Source: Porticoccaceae bacterium
GTDB taxonomy: Bacteria; Pseudomonadota; Gammaproteobacteria; Pseudomonadales; Porticoccaceae
Assembly (NCBI GenBank): GCA_028280905.1
Contig: JANQKW010000189.1
Coordinates: 1-46,732, forward strand
Length of the DNA: 46,732 nt
Direction: 5' to 3'
The notes beneath the pieces were generated by a model. That model saw only the letters and a list, made by a program, of their open reading frames with translations, was not told the origin of the DNA and did not search any database. Below, piece by piece: positions 17,438 through 26,965 of the stretch. Every line of letters starts with the position of its first letter. Position 1 is the first letter of the stretch. The position numbers and the translations under genes were made by a program.

Positions 17438-18607
17438 ATGTACAAAATCCGTACCTACAACCAGATCTCCTGCAAGGGGCTTGACCGGTTTCCCCGTGAA
17501 ACCTACGAGCTGGCAAGCGAATTCAATGAGCCCGACGCGATATTGTTGCGCAGTCACAAACTGCACAACGAGTTGCTTCCCGGCAGTGTCACCGCCGTGG
17601 CCAGGGCCGGCGCCGGTGTCAACAACATTCCGGTACCCGAATACACCAGGCGGGGTATCGTGGTTTTCAACACCCCCGGTGCGAATGCCAACGCGGTCAA
17701 AGAGTTGTTGGCGGCGGGATTGCTGATCGGTTCGAGGGACATATTTGGCGGCATGAACTATGTCCAGAGTCTGACCGAGATAACCGACAGCGCGGAATTG
17801 GCGGCGCTGCTGGAAAAGCAAAAAAAACAGTTTGCGGGTTCTGAAATAGCCGGTAAGACGATAGGTATTGTGGGTCTGGGGGCAATCGGTTCGATGGTGG
17901 CCAACATGGCTCTTGAACTGGGTATGCACGTGCTCGGCTACGACCCGGCAATATCGGTTGAGGCCGCCTGGCAATTGTCCAGTCAGGTGGAGAAAATGGA
18001 GAACCTGCAGAGTTTGCTGGCGAGAGCGGATTTCGTGAGCCTGCATGTGCCGGCCATAGAGGCGACCCGGCATATGATCAATACGGAAACTCTGAAGAGT
18101 TTTAAACTGGGCGCCAAGTTACTCAATTTCGCTCGCGAGGAGATTGTCGATACGGAAGCGTTGATTGCCGCGTTGGAAGCTGACATCCTGAGCAGTTATA
18201 TTACCGACTTCCCGACCCCGGAGTTGCTGGGTAGAAAAAATGTCATCCTGATGCCGCATATTGGCGCCAGCACCGGCGAAGCCGAGGAGAACTGCGCAAT
18301 TATGGCTGCTGACCAATTAATGGACTATTTGGAAAACGGCAATATCAAAAACTCGGTTAATTTCCCGCAGATCTCTATGGGACGCAACGGCGGTTACCGC
18401 ATTACTTTTTGCAATGATAATGTGCCGCGTGTGTTGGGAAGCGTTTTGTCGCTGCTGGCGGATCGCAATATCAACGTGATTGATATGGTGAACAAAAGCC
18501 GCGAGGATATTGCCTATAACATCATTGACGTTGAGGAGGAACCCGGTGACGAGTTGATGGAGGCTATCGGGGAGGTGGATGGCGTTGTTGCTGTGAGAAA
18601 GCTTTAG
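17438..18607 (+). CDS. serA: D-3-phosphoglycerate dehydrogenase
   Basis: It oxidises 3-phosphoglycerate to 3-phosphohydroxypyruvate with NAD, the first step of serine synthesis. The 389 residues contain the NAD motif GLGAIG, the catalytic arginine in the NFAREE segment, the histidine in HIGASTGEAEENCA and a C-terminal ACT domain (from about residue 318, ITFCNDNVPRVLG) of the type used for serine feedback. It is shorter than the 410-residue E. coli enzyme and starts directly with YKIRTYNQI. It forms an operon with serC and is convergent with the downstream histidine kinase gene. Confidence 0.94.
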   Translation: MYKIRTYNQISCKGLDRFPRETYELASEFNEPDAILLRSHKLHNELLPGSVTAVARAGAGVNNIPVPEYTRRGIVVFNTPGANANAVKELLAAGLLIGSRDIFGGMNYVQSLTEITDSAELAALLEKQKKQFAGSEIAGKTIGIVGLGAIGSMVANMALELGMHVLGYDPAISVEAAWQLSSQVEKMENLQSLLARADFVSLHVPAIEATRHMINTETLKSFKLGAKLLNFAREEIVDTEALIAALEADILSSYITDFPTPELLGRKNVILMPHIGASTGEAEENCAIMAADQLMDYLENGNIKNSVNFPQISMGRNGGYRITFCNDNVPRVLGSVLSLLADRNINVIDMVNKSREDIAYNIIDVEEEPGDELMEAIGEVDGVVAVRKL

Positions 18608-18644
18608 CGTCGTATTGAACCAGGTGGCCGCGGAATAGATGCGG

Positions 18645-21281
18645 TTAGTTGCTATCACCGAACGCCAACAGTGCGTCCTTCATCCCCGCCACCGCTTTCT
18701 CAATATCATCAGTATTTTCTGACTTGATGGTTTGATGCAGCGTGATTATCCGATCTTCCAAGGAGTCAAAATTGAAAACCCCGGCAATACCAATCATTTG
18801 ATGGGTCTGCTCACGTGCCTCGGTGATATTGCCGGCGTCGAGGGCGGTCCGTGCCTCACCCAACAGACGGGTCAGTTCCTCAATGTAGAGGTTCTCAGGA
18901 ATACTTTCCCTACAGGAAATATTCGTGCTGGGGGTCGACAGTGAGAAACCCACCGCATGCCTGATGCGCTCAAGCAGGTAGCTTTCGTCAAAGGGTTTTA
19001 GCAGTAACTGGCATGTCGGAATATCGTTTAACGCCCGCTCTTCCTGAAGCAGTATGTCGGCCGTCAGTGCGATTATAGGAGTGGCCTGATTGAGGGTGTT
19101 GCCGTTCCGAATTTCCATAATAGTGTCCACGCCGTTTTTCTCCGGCATGTGTACATCTATCAGTAGAATATCGAAGGGTTCCTTCTCGGTGATTTTAATG
19201 GCTTCATTGCCGTTGGTAACAGTTATGAACTGAGCCCCCGCCTTGTCCATGAGGGTTTCCAGCAGCAAACTGGTAAATTGGTTATCTTCGGCGATCAGCA
19301 CGTTCAACCCTTGAAGCGGTTTCCTCTGGGTGCTCTCCGTGGTGGCGGCAGCAGGTTTTTTGGCGTTGGTGATTGCCTTGTTCAGCGACGCAAGGCTGGG
19401 CGGGTTGGGGATGAACACTGCCGGCTGAATTTTCCTGAGCTCCTGTTCGCTGAATAGATTGTGCAAGTTCGTAACCGGCGGCAGCACGATAAAACCACAG
19501 TCTGTCAACTGTCGTGCTCGAATAATTTGCTCGGGAAACTCCTCCCGCTGCTGGCAATCTGAACCCAGGTAAAAAATCACCAGGTCAGCTCCGTCGATAT
19601 TCCCCATATCCGCTTGCAACTCCTCCGTGGTCACTGCATAGCGTGCCAAAGCATGCGACACTGCGGTATAGGCATAGCTGTTGCTGTGGCCCACCAACGC
19701 ATGCAGTTTGTGTGCTGTCCATTGGTGTTCGGACAAGTCTTCCGAAACCGGCAGGGTCACTGAAAATTCCGTCCCGGCTCCCCACACGCTTTTAATGTCT
19801 ATAGCGCCCTCCATCAAGTCCACCAGGTTTTTTACGATAGATAGCCCCAGCCCGGTGCCGCCGTATTGCCGCGAAATGGAAGTGTCGGCTTGCGAGAAGG
19901 CCTGGAAAAGGCTCTCGCGATTTGACTGCTTGATGCCTATGCCGGTGTCGCGGACGACGAGCACTACCGAGAATGGGTTTGTGGGGCTTCTTTGCACAAA
20001 AACGTAGACCCCGCCCTTAGATGTGAACTTAATGGCGTTGGAGAGCAGGTTGTTGACGATTTGCCGGATGCGGTTTTTGTCACCGATTCGGGCAAGATTT
20101 AAGTCGGGGTCAATATCCAGTATCAGTTCGAGGCCTTTTTCCTGGGCAGTTTGCGAGAACAGTGAGACCACTTGCTCGACGCAATCAGCAAGGTCAAATG
20201 GCTTTCTCGCTATCGAAACCGTGTTTGACTGGAGTTTGCTGAAATCGAGAATGTCGTTGATCAGCGTCAGCAATTGCTCCGCCGCCTGGTCGATAACCGT
20301 ACAGTATTGCCTATCGTCCAGGTCGGTAGACGAGGAGTTGAGCAGCCTGGCAAATCCCTGTATCGAGGTGATTGGTGTTCTCAACTCATGGCTCATGCGG
20401 GCTAGAAATTCGCTTTTGGCCTGGTTGGCCATTTCGGACTGTTGCCTCGCCTCCTCTATCTCTTGGTTTTTTTGCTGCAGGTGTTCCAGCGTCTGGTGAA
20501 GTTGCTCGGTGGCCATTTTGACGCGCTGCTCAAGGTTATCGCGGCCCTCGACTATTGTCGCGGTGAGGCGGTTAATGCCGTTGGCAAGAATTGCCAGCTC
20601 ATCATTACTGTCTACCGAAGCAACGGCCTCCAGATTCCCTTCTTCAAGCGTTCTCACCGTTCGGGTTAGCTGCCGAATGGGAGAAGTGATCGTTTGGCTA
20701 ACTAAAAATGTGGCGAAGATTGCGGTGAGAAACCCTATTATTGCAATCGCAATAGCCGACAGATAGATCTCTTGGCGCTCCTGGTTGAAATCCGTGAGGT
20801 CCAGTGTGAAGGTGGCCCAGCCGACCAGCTCTTCTTCAGCGGATTCGCGCTCTTCTTGGTAATCATCAAAGTCGATGCCGGACAATAGTATTGGCGTGCG
20901 ATAATAAAGCTCGCCTTCGATGTAGGGTACATCGGGGCTGATATCGCTGAGGCTGACGGCTGGCAGTTTGAAATGTTGCGAGGCAGTCAACAGGTTCCCC
21001 TGTTTGTCCTGGTAGGCAATAGCTGTGTTTTCTGAGTATCTGAAAAGATCTTCGGCGATGTTGTTTAGTGCTTCCAGATTTCCCGAATACAGCGCAATAT
21101 CGGCAGTGGAGGTAATATAAACCCGGATATTTTCTATACGGATTTTCAACTGTGTTTCCAGATCATTGTGGCGAGCCTGGATAGTGTAGACCGCCATCAA
21201 AACGGTCATTAACAGGATCGGTGCGAGAATCGCCAGCAGCAGACGGCTTTGGATAGACAGGCGGATGGTTGGCAATTTCAT
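18645..21281 (-). CDS. Hybrid sensor histidine kinase with HPt domain (BarA/GacS-like)
   Basis: This 878-residue membrane phosphorelay sensor has two membrane helices (about 12-34 and 173-195) flanking a periplasmic sensor of about 140 residues. These are followed by HAMP (about 196-248), a coiled coil, a dimerisation domain with H298 (MSHELRTP), the ATPase with its N box (NNLLSNAIKF) and DTGIGI and GTGLGLSI motifs, a degenerate receiver-like stretch (about 520-640), a true receiver with D709, and a C-terminal HPt-like domain with H827. The HPt motif THQMIGIAG departs from the usual HxxKG. The start of the protein resembles BarA/GacS. It overlaps the binding-protein gene by 4 bp, so that protein probably feeds ligand information to it. 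No response regulator gene is nearby. Confidence 0.93.
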   Translation of the reverse strand: MKLPTIRLSIQSRLLLAILAPILLMTVLMAVYTIQARHNDLETQLKIRIENIRVYITSTADIALYSGNLEALNNIAEDLFRYSENTAIAYQDKQGNLLTASQHFKLPAVSLSDISPDVPYIEGELYYRTPILLSGIDFDDYQEERESAEEELVGWATFTLDLTDFNQERQEIYLSAIAIAIIGFLTAIFATFLVSQTITSPIRQLTRTVRTLEEGNLEAVASVDSNDELAILANGINRLTATIVEGRDNLEQRVKMATEQLHQTLEHLQQKNQEIEEARQQSEMANQAKSEFLARMSHELRTPITSIQGFARLLNSSSTDLDDRQYCTVIDQAAEQLLTLINDILDFSKLQSNTVSIARKPFDLADCVEQVVSLFSQTAQEKGLELILDIDPDLNLARIGDKNRIRQIVNNLLSNAIKFTSKGGVYVFVQRSPTNPFSVVLVVRDTGIGIKQSNRESLFQAFSQADTSISRQYGGTGLGLSIVKNLVDLMEGAIDIKSVWGAGTEFSVTLPVSEDLSEHQWTAHKLHALVGHSNSYAYTAVSHALARYAVTTEELQADMGNIDGADLVIFYLGSDCQQREEFPEQIIRARQLTDCGFIVLPPVTNLHNLFSEQELRKIQPAVFIPNPPSLASLNKAITNAKKPAAATTESTQRKPLQGLNVLIAEDNQFTSLLLETLMDKAGAQFITVTNGNEAIKITEKEPFDILLIDVHMPEKNGVDTIMEIRNGNTLNQATPIIALTADILLQEERALNDIPTCQLLLKPFDESYLLERIRHAVGFSLSTPSTNISCRESIPENLYIEELTRLLGEARTALDAGNITEAREQTHQMIGIAGVFNFDSLEDRIITLHQTIKSENTDDIEKAVAGMKDALLAFGDSN

Positions 21282-22231
21282 CGTTGACTCTCCGCCTGTT
21301 TAATTCGCCGTTTCAGCGTTTCGGCAGGGGCCAGTTTCAGATACAAAGATCGGCTGACGATGATATTCGTCTTGAGTGTAAAACCGTCCGGGAATTGCGG
21401 CGACCAGATAGATGGATCGTCGTTATACAGCCAATTTGATATCAATTGGCCTGCGTGGTCGCCGACATCCGTTGGTGACGAATAGACTGAGGCGACCGCG
21501 CCTGCCTCCGTGTAGGCCCTGGAAAACCCTATTACCGGTGTTTTGTTCTGGAAACTGAGATTTAGAATCCATTTGGCGACGGCTCGGTTAATGGCGCCTT
21601 CGTCGGGCAGCGGCAAGACCAGGTCGCTTTGCGCTACCAGCGGGCGAAGTACCGCAATCGGATTGTCGCGGCTGGAAATAACGGCGGAATTTACCGTGAG
21701 ACCACGCTGTTCGGCAAGTCGCTGAATCGTGGGCAGACGGTCCTTAGAAACCGGCCCCAGCACTATCCCTAGGGTTTCGGCATTGGGTTTTATTTGCTGC
21801 GCGAGATCGAGGAACCTCGACGGCGGCTGGTCCAGGTAGATAGCGGAAATACGTTGTTTGAGATCGCAGGCGTTGCGAGATTTAATAATATTCTCGAAAG
21901 TGGTCTTGGGAATAAAGATGCTCAAAACCGGTTTGCTGCTACAGGTTTTAAGGGCCTTCTTTGTGGCGCGTGTGCCGATAGCGACGGTCAGGCCGGCGCT
22001 GTTGTTGTGGTTTTGCGGGGCGAAATCGGCAGCGGCGATCAGTCGGTGGGAGACATCAATCTTGTCGTCGATGTTCTCCAGCAGTGCATCGGCGGTCTGC
22101 CGGTAGTAGGGCTGATCGCTGGAGAGTAATATCACAAGCTGCGGTGGCTCCGCATGCGCATTGCATATGCCCCAAAGCCAGGCAAGGAGCAGCAACTGAA
22201 GCGGTTTTAACGTCCGATGTCGTTTTGCCAT
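21278..22231 (-). CDS. Periplasmic ABC-type substrate-binding protein, orphan
   Basis: A secreted binding protein of 317 residues with a signal peptide cut near AHA/EPP. It resembles the ABC substrate-binding family of two-lobed proteins often encoded without their transporter (LVILLSSDQPYYRQ at the start, then a hinge region with LGIVLGPVSKDRLP). No permease or ATPase gene is nearby. Its stop overlaps the kinase start by 4 bp and the TonB receptor gene precedes it, so I infer it presents a ligand to the kinase. The ligand cannot be told from sequence. Confidence 0.85.
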   Translation of the reverse strand: MAKRHRTLKPLQLLLLAWLWGICNAHAEPPQLVILLSSDQPYYRQTADALLENIDDKIDVSHRLIAAADFAPQNHNNSAGLTVAIGTRATKKALKTCSSKPVLSIFIPKTTFENIIKSRNACDLKQRISAIYLDQPPSRFLDLAQQIKPNAETLGIVLGPVSKDRLPTIQRLAEQRGLTVNSAVISSRDNPIAVLRPLVAQSDLVLPLPDEGAINRAVAKWILNLSFQNKTPVIGFSRAYTEAGAVASVYSSPTDVGDHAGQLISNWLYNDDPSIWSPQFPDGFTLKTNIIVSRSLYLKLAPAETLKRRIKQAESQR

Positions 22232-22393
22232 TTATGCTCCCTGGCCGTAATTAGAAGGCTGACAACCGTAGTCTAACCCAAATTCTCCACACGGCGTCTT
22301 ACAATCTAGTTCACCGGCCACCATTGTGCGGGACAATCGCTTGCTAAAAGACTTATGGTTTGTAATCTACCGCTTCGATTTGATCGAGATGGC

Positions 22394-24508
22394 TCAAGGC
22401 AACTCCACGTTGAGATTTAGGAAATACCGAGTATCAAAAACATTGTTGCTATTAAACTCGGGATAGTCATCGCCGATGTTCTGGGCAATCAGTTGTAAAA
22501 CCGCGCTGTTCTGTTTCCCTAATGAAAAGCGATAACTCAGCTGCATATCGACTCGCGTAAAGCCGTCCACCAGGTGACCGTCATCCCATTCCACGTCGCT
22601 CATGTAATATATGTGCGAGCCCAAGGAAAGTCTCTCCACCAGATCGAGGTTTAGGTAAAGAGTGGCAGTGTGTTTTGCTATCGGGTCCAAGGGATCCCTT
22701 CCCTCTCGCGTATCGGGAAAGCGCCCATCGTAGTTCGTATAGGTATAGGCAAACCTGGTTTTCAGCCGGTCCAGTGGTAAGTAATCCAATTGAATTTCAA
22801 CGCCCTCATTGTCCAGGTTAAACTCGTTGTTTCTCAATTTGACGACAGGGTCGAGGCTGGGGTCTGAAATAAGCGAAGACGTAGGGACCCTGTTACCTCG
22901 TATTGCGTCTTGCAGTTCCTCCTTAAAAATTCGAATGTCCAATAACAGGTTTTGTTTGGGCCAGCGGGCTATGTAGCCCAAGTCATAACTTGTCAACTCC
23001 TCTTCTCTCAATTGTGGATCGCTGATACGAATGGCCTCAACGATCAGCGGGCCAACCCGGTCGACTTGAAATTCGTACGCTTCTACCAACGAGGGGGAGC
23101 GCTCGGCTTTGGCCACTGACACGCGAAGGGTTTGATTCGGCTTGATATGAAAATTACCCCCCAGCCGTAAGGATGCAATAGTATCGACTATATTGTTGTT
23201 TTCCAGCATAAATCCGGCGTTAAAAGCCATGCTTGAGAGCGGTCGCCATTCACTGTGGGCAAAAAAGCGTCGACTATTGGTTTTGCGTCTCTCGCTGGTA
23301 CCCAGCAACACATCGCTTTCAATATTCTCGTGTCGAAAGCCCATGCCCCAGGTAACCCTCAACTCATCTGATAGCGCTTTCTGATTTTCAAATTCCAGGT
23401 CATAGCGATTGGAGCGAATGCTTCCAAAGCCAAGTTGCAATGGCTGGTCTTCAACGCCGGAGACGCCAAACACCATCTCCGCAAGTATGGGCAGATCCGA
23501 TGAGGATACCGGGAAACCCAACTCTTCGCTCAGCAGCTCGGAAGCGAGCGGGGCAAAATCATTCTTGCCGTGGTAAAAATTGTGATAGGCGTGCAACTTT
23601 AAACTGTCGCCGGTAGCTATGTCGCGAGACCATTTAACCGAGCTGTAACCGGCGTTGTAATCGGCGGCAATAAACTCGTCGGGGTGGTCGGGGTCGCCCC
23701 AGCCAGTGTTGTGATGACTAAACGCGATAGAGGCGTCCAGTGTATCTCTGAGGCTGGGGGTATAAATTCCCCTCAGGTTTACAACACTCAAATCACGGGA
23801 GTCGTCGAGCGAGCCATTCCGCTCAGGATTCGCCCTTCCAGAGACAGATGGAAAACCGTCATTGTGATTAAAGCTCAAACCTACTCTGTAGTTGAGCGCG
23901 CCCAAACTATTGCTATGTGACACGCTTATCGCCTGGGTGTCCGCCGAACCCGCAGCCAGCTCGATGGTCGTGCCGCTTGTTTGCGCGGGACTCAGCGTAA
24001 TAATGTTAACAGCGCCCAAGAACGCATTGGAGCCATAAGCGGCGGCATTGGAACCGCGGACAATTTCTATGCGTTCGACATCGTGCAGGCTGATGCCCAG
24101 CATGTTCCAGTCAACCGTCGAGAAAATGGGTTCGTAAACAGACCTGCCGTCAACCATAACTTCGAGGTGATTGGGGAACTCGGCACCGATATCGTGGGAC
24201 GAAATGGCCATTCTGTTGCCGCTGACAATATAGCTTTGAAAGCCGGGGACCATTCGAAACAAATCAACCCAGGTTTGGGCGCCGGACTTCTGGATCATTT
24301 CCCGGTCGATAATGGTGATGCTGGACGGAGCATTATTGAGTGGCTGCGCCATTCGTGAAGCGCTGGTCACTATAGGAAGGTCCGAAAGTAAATCCACTTC
24401 TGTGATGACACTATCCGAGGGTTCTGCAATGGTGCTGATTGGAAGCGCGAGCGCTACTAAGGCTAAGACAATGCTTGATTGGATTTGAGGAAGCTGATAA
24501 TTGCTCAT
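22394..24508 (-). CDS. TonB-dependent outer-membrane receptor
   Basis: A 704-residue receptor that takes up a ligand across the outer membrane using TonB energy. It has a signal peptide, then a plug domain (PLNNAPSSITIIDREMI, DGRSVYEP, VERIEIVRG, AAYGSNAFLGAVNIIT) and a beta-barrel. The plug resembles the colicin I/vitamin B12 class rather than sugar-type receptors, but the ligand is unknown. The open frame extends to 24604. ATG 24508 is chosen because it begins the signal peptide and follows an AGGAT site. It is the first gene of a three-gene minus-strand set with the binding protein and hybrid kinase, 162 bp apart from the next gene. Confidence 0.92.
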   Translation of the reverse strand: MSNYQLPQIQSSIVLALVALALPISTIAEPSDSVITEVDLLSDLPIVTSASRMAQPLNNAPSSITIIDREMIQKSGAQTWVDLFRMVPGFQSYIVSGNRMAISSHDIGAEFPNHLEVMVDGRSVYEPIFSTVDWNMLGISLHDVERIEIVRGSNAAAYGSNAFLGAVNIITLSPAQTSGTTIELAAGSADTQAISVSHSNSLGALNYRVGLSFNHNDGFPSVSGRANPERNGSLDDSRDLSVVNLRGIYTPSLRDTLDASIAFSHHNTGWGDPDHPDEFIAADYNAGYSSVKWSRDIATGDSLKLHAYHNFYHGKNDFAPLASELLSEELGFPVSSSDLPILAEMVFGVSGVEDQPLQLGFGSIRSNRYDLEFENQKALSDELRVTWGMGFRHENIESDVLLGTSERRKTNSRRFFAHSEWRPLSSMAFNAGFMLENNNIVDTIASLRLGGNFHIKPNQTLRVSVAKAERSPSLVEAYEFQVDRVGPLIVEAIRISDPQLREEELTSYDLGYIARWPKQNLLLDIRIFKEELQDAIRGNRVPTSSLISDPSLDPVVKLRNNEFNLDNEGVEIQLDYLPLDRLKTRFAYTYTNYDGRFPDTREGRDPLDPIAKHTATLYLNLDLVERLSLGSHIYYMSDVEWDDGHLVDGFTRVDMQLSYRFSLGKQNSAVLQLIAQNIGDDYPEFNSNNVFDTRYFLNLNVELP

Positions 24509-24601
24509 AGTTATTATCCTGTTGTTATTAACCCGGCAAGCCGGCTTGAGCTCAATAAAATCAAGTACTTCCGCGCAAGTGCGCCCGATTTTGTCGAGTG
24601 A

Positions 24602-24632
24602 CAATGAAATAAACGGGAAATTTATTTCATTG
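24602..24632. promoter_or_regulatory. Perfect 12-bp inverted repeat upstream of the TonB receptor
   Basis: CAATGAAATAAA and TTTATTTCATTG are separated by seven bases. The site lies 94 bp upstream of the receptor start and is AT-rich, with no T run following outside the stem, so it looks more like an operator than a terminator. The cognate factor is unknown. Confidence 0.5.
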
Positions 24633-24739
24633 CCAGGTTAATAGTAAGAATAACCGTCCTTAAAGTGTGCCGAAACTGGCAGACGAATTAACGTTTTAAC
24701 GGTTGTCCCGAAACAGCAAGGCTTATTCTAATCCTTGCG

Positions 24740-24761
24740 TGTGCTTATGCCTATAAGCACA
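24740..24761. promoter_or_regulatory. Perfect 9-bp inverted repeat between TonB receptor and pdxH
   Basis: TGTGCTTAT and ATAAGCACA flank the four bases GCCT. It is placed 81 bp upstream of the pdxH start and about 230 bp from the receptor start. The layout is that of a dimeric regulator site. No known consensus is assigned. Confidence 0.45.
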
Positions 24762-24841
24762 GACACCGCTGAATCGCCCGCAAGTGGTTGAGATGTTAAA
24801 ATGTGCCACATTTGATGGCGGATGGTTGGTTTATTTCTCAG

Positions 24842-25480
24842 ATGAAACTTGAAGATCAGCGCCGGGAATATGGCGCGGGACGTCTAACTAGGGATAGCCT
24901 TTCGGCATGCCCCTACGAGCAGTTAGATCGTTGGCTTAAGGATGCGCTGGCCTCAGATGTTCCGGACCCTACGGCCATGTCAATTAGCACAGTAAGCAGT
25001 GATGGCAAGCCCTGGCAACGCATCGTGCTGCTCAAGCAATTTGACGATCGCGGCCTGGTTTTTTACACCAATTTTGGCAGTCGCAAGGCGGCGGAAATTG
25101 CCGGGAATCCCAATGTTTGCCTGCTGTTTCCCTGGACGCTGTTGGACCGCCAGGTGATTATCGGCGGCGTTGCAGAGAAGCTGCCCGCCCGCGAGGCGCT
25201 CAAGTACTTTCTCAGCAGGCCGAGGGAGAGCCAATTGGCGGTATGGGCATCACGCCAAAGCAGTCGATTGGATTCTCGCAGTTTGCTGGAAGCGCAGTAT
25301 GCCAGGATAAAGGAAAAATTCTCCCGTGGCGATGTGCCTTTACCGGATTTTTGGGGCGGATTCAGGGTTGTCGCTTCTGAATTCGAATTTTGGCAGGGTG
25401 GAGAGAAAAGGCTGCACGACCGGTTCCATTACCGGCAAGGCGACAACGGGGACTGGCAGATTCAGCGCCTTGCGCCCTAG
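24842..25480 (+). CDS. pdxH: Pyridoxamine 5'-phosphate oxidase
   Basis: This FMN enzyme oxidises pyridoxine or pyridoxamine 5'-phosphate to pyridoxal 5'-phosphate, the cofactor needed by enzymes such as SerC. From ATG 24842 the protein has 212 residues, beginning MKLEDQRREYGAGRL, the normal family start. The open frame upstream begins at GTG 24803 and is probably not used. FMN contacts are recognisable in RIVLLKQFDDRGLVFYTN and SRKAAEI. The C-terminus ends WQIQRLAP, matching the conserved end of the family. Confidence 0.95.
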   Translation: MKLEDQRREYGAGRLTRDSLSACPYEQLDRWLKDALASDVPDPTAMSISTVSSDGKPWQRIVLLKQFDDRGLVFYTNFGSRKAAEIAGNPNVCLLFPWTLLDRQVIIGGVAEKLPAREALKYFLSRPRESQLAVWASRQSSRLDSRSLLEAQYARIKEKFSRGDVPLPDFWGGFRVVASEFEFWQGGEKRLHDRFHYRQGDNGDWQIQRLAP

Positions 25481-25482
25481 GG

Positions 25483-26742
25483 CTATTTCCTTTTCATTGA
25501 CTGAAAGAACTCCTCGTTGGTCTTGGTATCTTTCAGTTTGTCGATCAAAAACTCGATGGCGTCGATATCCTCCATGCCGTGCAGCAGCTTTCTCAGAATC
25601 CATACTCGCTGCAGCTCGTCTTCCGCCATTAGCAGGTCTTCGCGGCGTGTGCCTGAACGCCGAATATTAATGGCGGGATAAACCCGTTTTTCCGCCACTT
25701 TGCGGTCGAGATGCAACTCCATGTTGCCGGTACCTTTAAACTCTTCGTAAATAACCTCATCCATTTTTGAGCCGGTATCTATCAGCGAGGTGGCTATGAT
25801 TGTCAAGCTGCCGCCCTGCTCGATATTGCGCGCGGCGCCAAAGAACCGCTTCGGGCGTTCCAGCGCGTGAGCGTCCACGCCGCCTGTCAGCACCTTGCCC
25901 GACGAGGGAACCGTGGTGTTATAGGCGCGCGCCAGCCGGGTTATCGAGTCCAGCAGAATGATCACATCCTTCTTGTGTTCCACCAGTCGTTTGGCTTTTT
26001 CAATGACCATCTCGGCCACTTGTACGTGACGGGCGGGCGGTTCGTCAAACGTCGAAGCCACGACTTCGCCGCGAACGGACCTTTGCATCTCCGTAACTTC
26101 TTCAGGACGCTCGTCGATCAACAGCACAATGATGTAGCACTCCGGGTTGTCGCGGATAATGGACTGCGCTATGTGCTGCATCATTATGGTTTTACCGGCC
26201 TTGGGCGGCGCAACGATCAGTCCGCGCTGCCCTTTGCCGATAGGGGCTACCAAATCGATAATGCGGCCGGTGAGGTCTTCGGTAGAGCCATTGCCCGCTT
26301 CCAGTACCAGGCGCTCGTCCGGGAACAGCGGCGTGAGATTCTCAAACAGAATCTTGCTGCGCGCATTCTCGGGTTTGTCGAAGTTGATCTCGTCAACTTT
26401 TAGCAGCGCGAAATACCTCTCCCCATCTTTTGGCGGGCGGATTTTTCCGGCGATGCTATCTCCGGTGCGCAGATTAAAGCGCCGAATCTGGCTGGGCGAT
26501 ACATAGATGTCGTCCGGGCCGGCCAGGTAAGAGCTGTCCGCTGACCTCAGGAACCCGAACCCGTCAGGCAAGATTTCCAGCACGCCGTCGCCATAAATAT
26601 CTTCTCCGCTTTTGGCGTGGCGTTTCAGAATAGAAAAAATAATGTCCTGTTTGCGTGAGCGGGCTAGATTATCCAGGCCCACTTGCTCGGCAATCGTTAA
26701 CAGTTCATCTACAGGTTTGGTTTTGAGGTCGGTAAGGTTCAT
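25483..26742 (-). CDS. rho: Transcription termination factor Rho
   Basis: This hexameric RNA helicase ends transcription. The 419 residues match the E. coli length. The protein has an N-terminal helical domain ([15 protein letters not shown]), a cold-shock-like RNA-binding domain with GFGFLRS and [10 protein letters not shown], Walker A PPKAGKT (179-185), the Q-loop and R-loop region, and the conserved C-terminal TNEEFFQSM. No ribosome site is visible before the ATG. It has its own promoter and a leader of about 140 nt downstream of trxA. Confidence 0.98.
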   Translation of the reverse strand: MNLTDLKTKPVDELLTIAEQVGLDNLARSRKQDIIFSILKRHAKSGEDIYGDGVLEILPDGFGFLRSADSSYLAGPDDIYVSPSQIRRFNLRTGDSIAGKIRPPKDGERYFALLKVDEINFDKPENARSKILFENLTPLFPDERLVLEAGNGSTEDLTGRIIDLVAPIGKGQRGLIVAPPKAGKTIMMQHIAQSIIRDNPECYIIVLLIDERPEEVTEMQRSVRGEVVASTFDEPPARHVQVAEMVIEKAKRLVEHKKDVIILLDSITRLARAYNTTVPSSGKVLTGGVDAHALERPKRFFGAARNIEQGGSLTIIATSLIDTGSKMDEVIYEEFKGTGNMELHLDRKVAEKRVYPAINIRRSGTRREDLLMAEDELQRVWILRKLLHGMEDIDAIEFLIDKLKDTKTNEEFFQSMKRK

Positions 26743-26879
26743 AAAAGAATGTTGATTTAATTGAAAAAATGAAGGCGCGAGCCGTTGAGGAAATCAAGTT
26801 TGGTTGTTTCGGCGCCCGGACAATCAGACTGGGGTCTGCAGGCAGGCCACTATGTCGGAGGACATTAAGTGTTTAAACT

Positions 26880-26919
26880 ATTTTTCGGGCAAGTATAACG
26901 CTTACCCGAAAAATCGCAA
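26880..26919 (-). promoter_or_regulatory. rho promoter overlapping a hairpin
   Basis: On the minus strand TTGCGA (26919-26914) and TATACT (26897-26892) are spaced by 16 bases, a good sigma-70 promoter. The same bases form a 10-bp perfect stem plus three more pairs after one mismatch (26880-26893 with 26901-26914). The hairpin therefore lies over the promoter. It may act on read-through transcripts from trxA. Confidence 0.55.
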
Positions 26920-26965
26920 CAACTTGTTACGCAGAATGGGGCGGTCGGGGCCATTGTGGGGTTGT

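Noticed and set aside
26743-26880. A short rhoL-like leader frame (13 codons) before rho
   Set aside because: The only ATG frame of note has no ribosome site and no resemblance to the known rho leader peptide that I could support.
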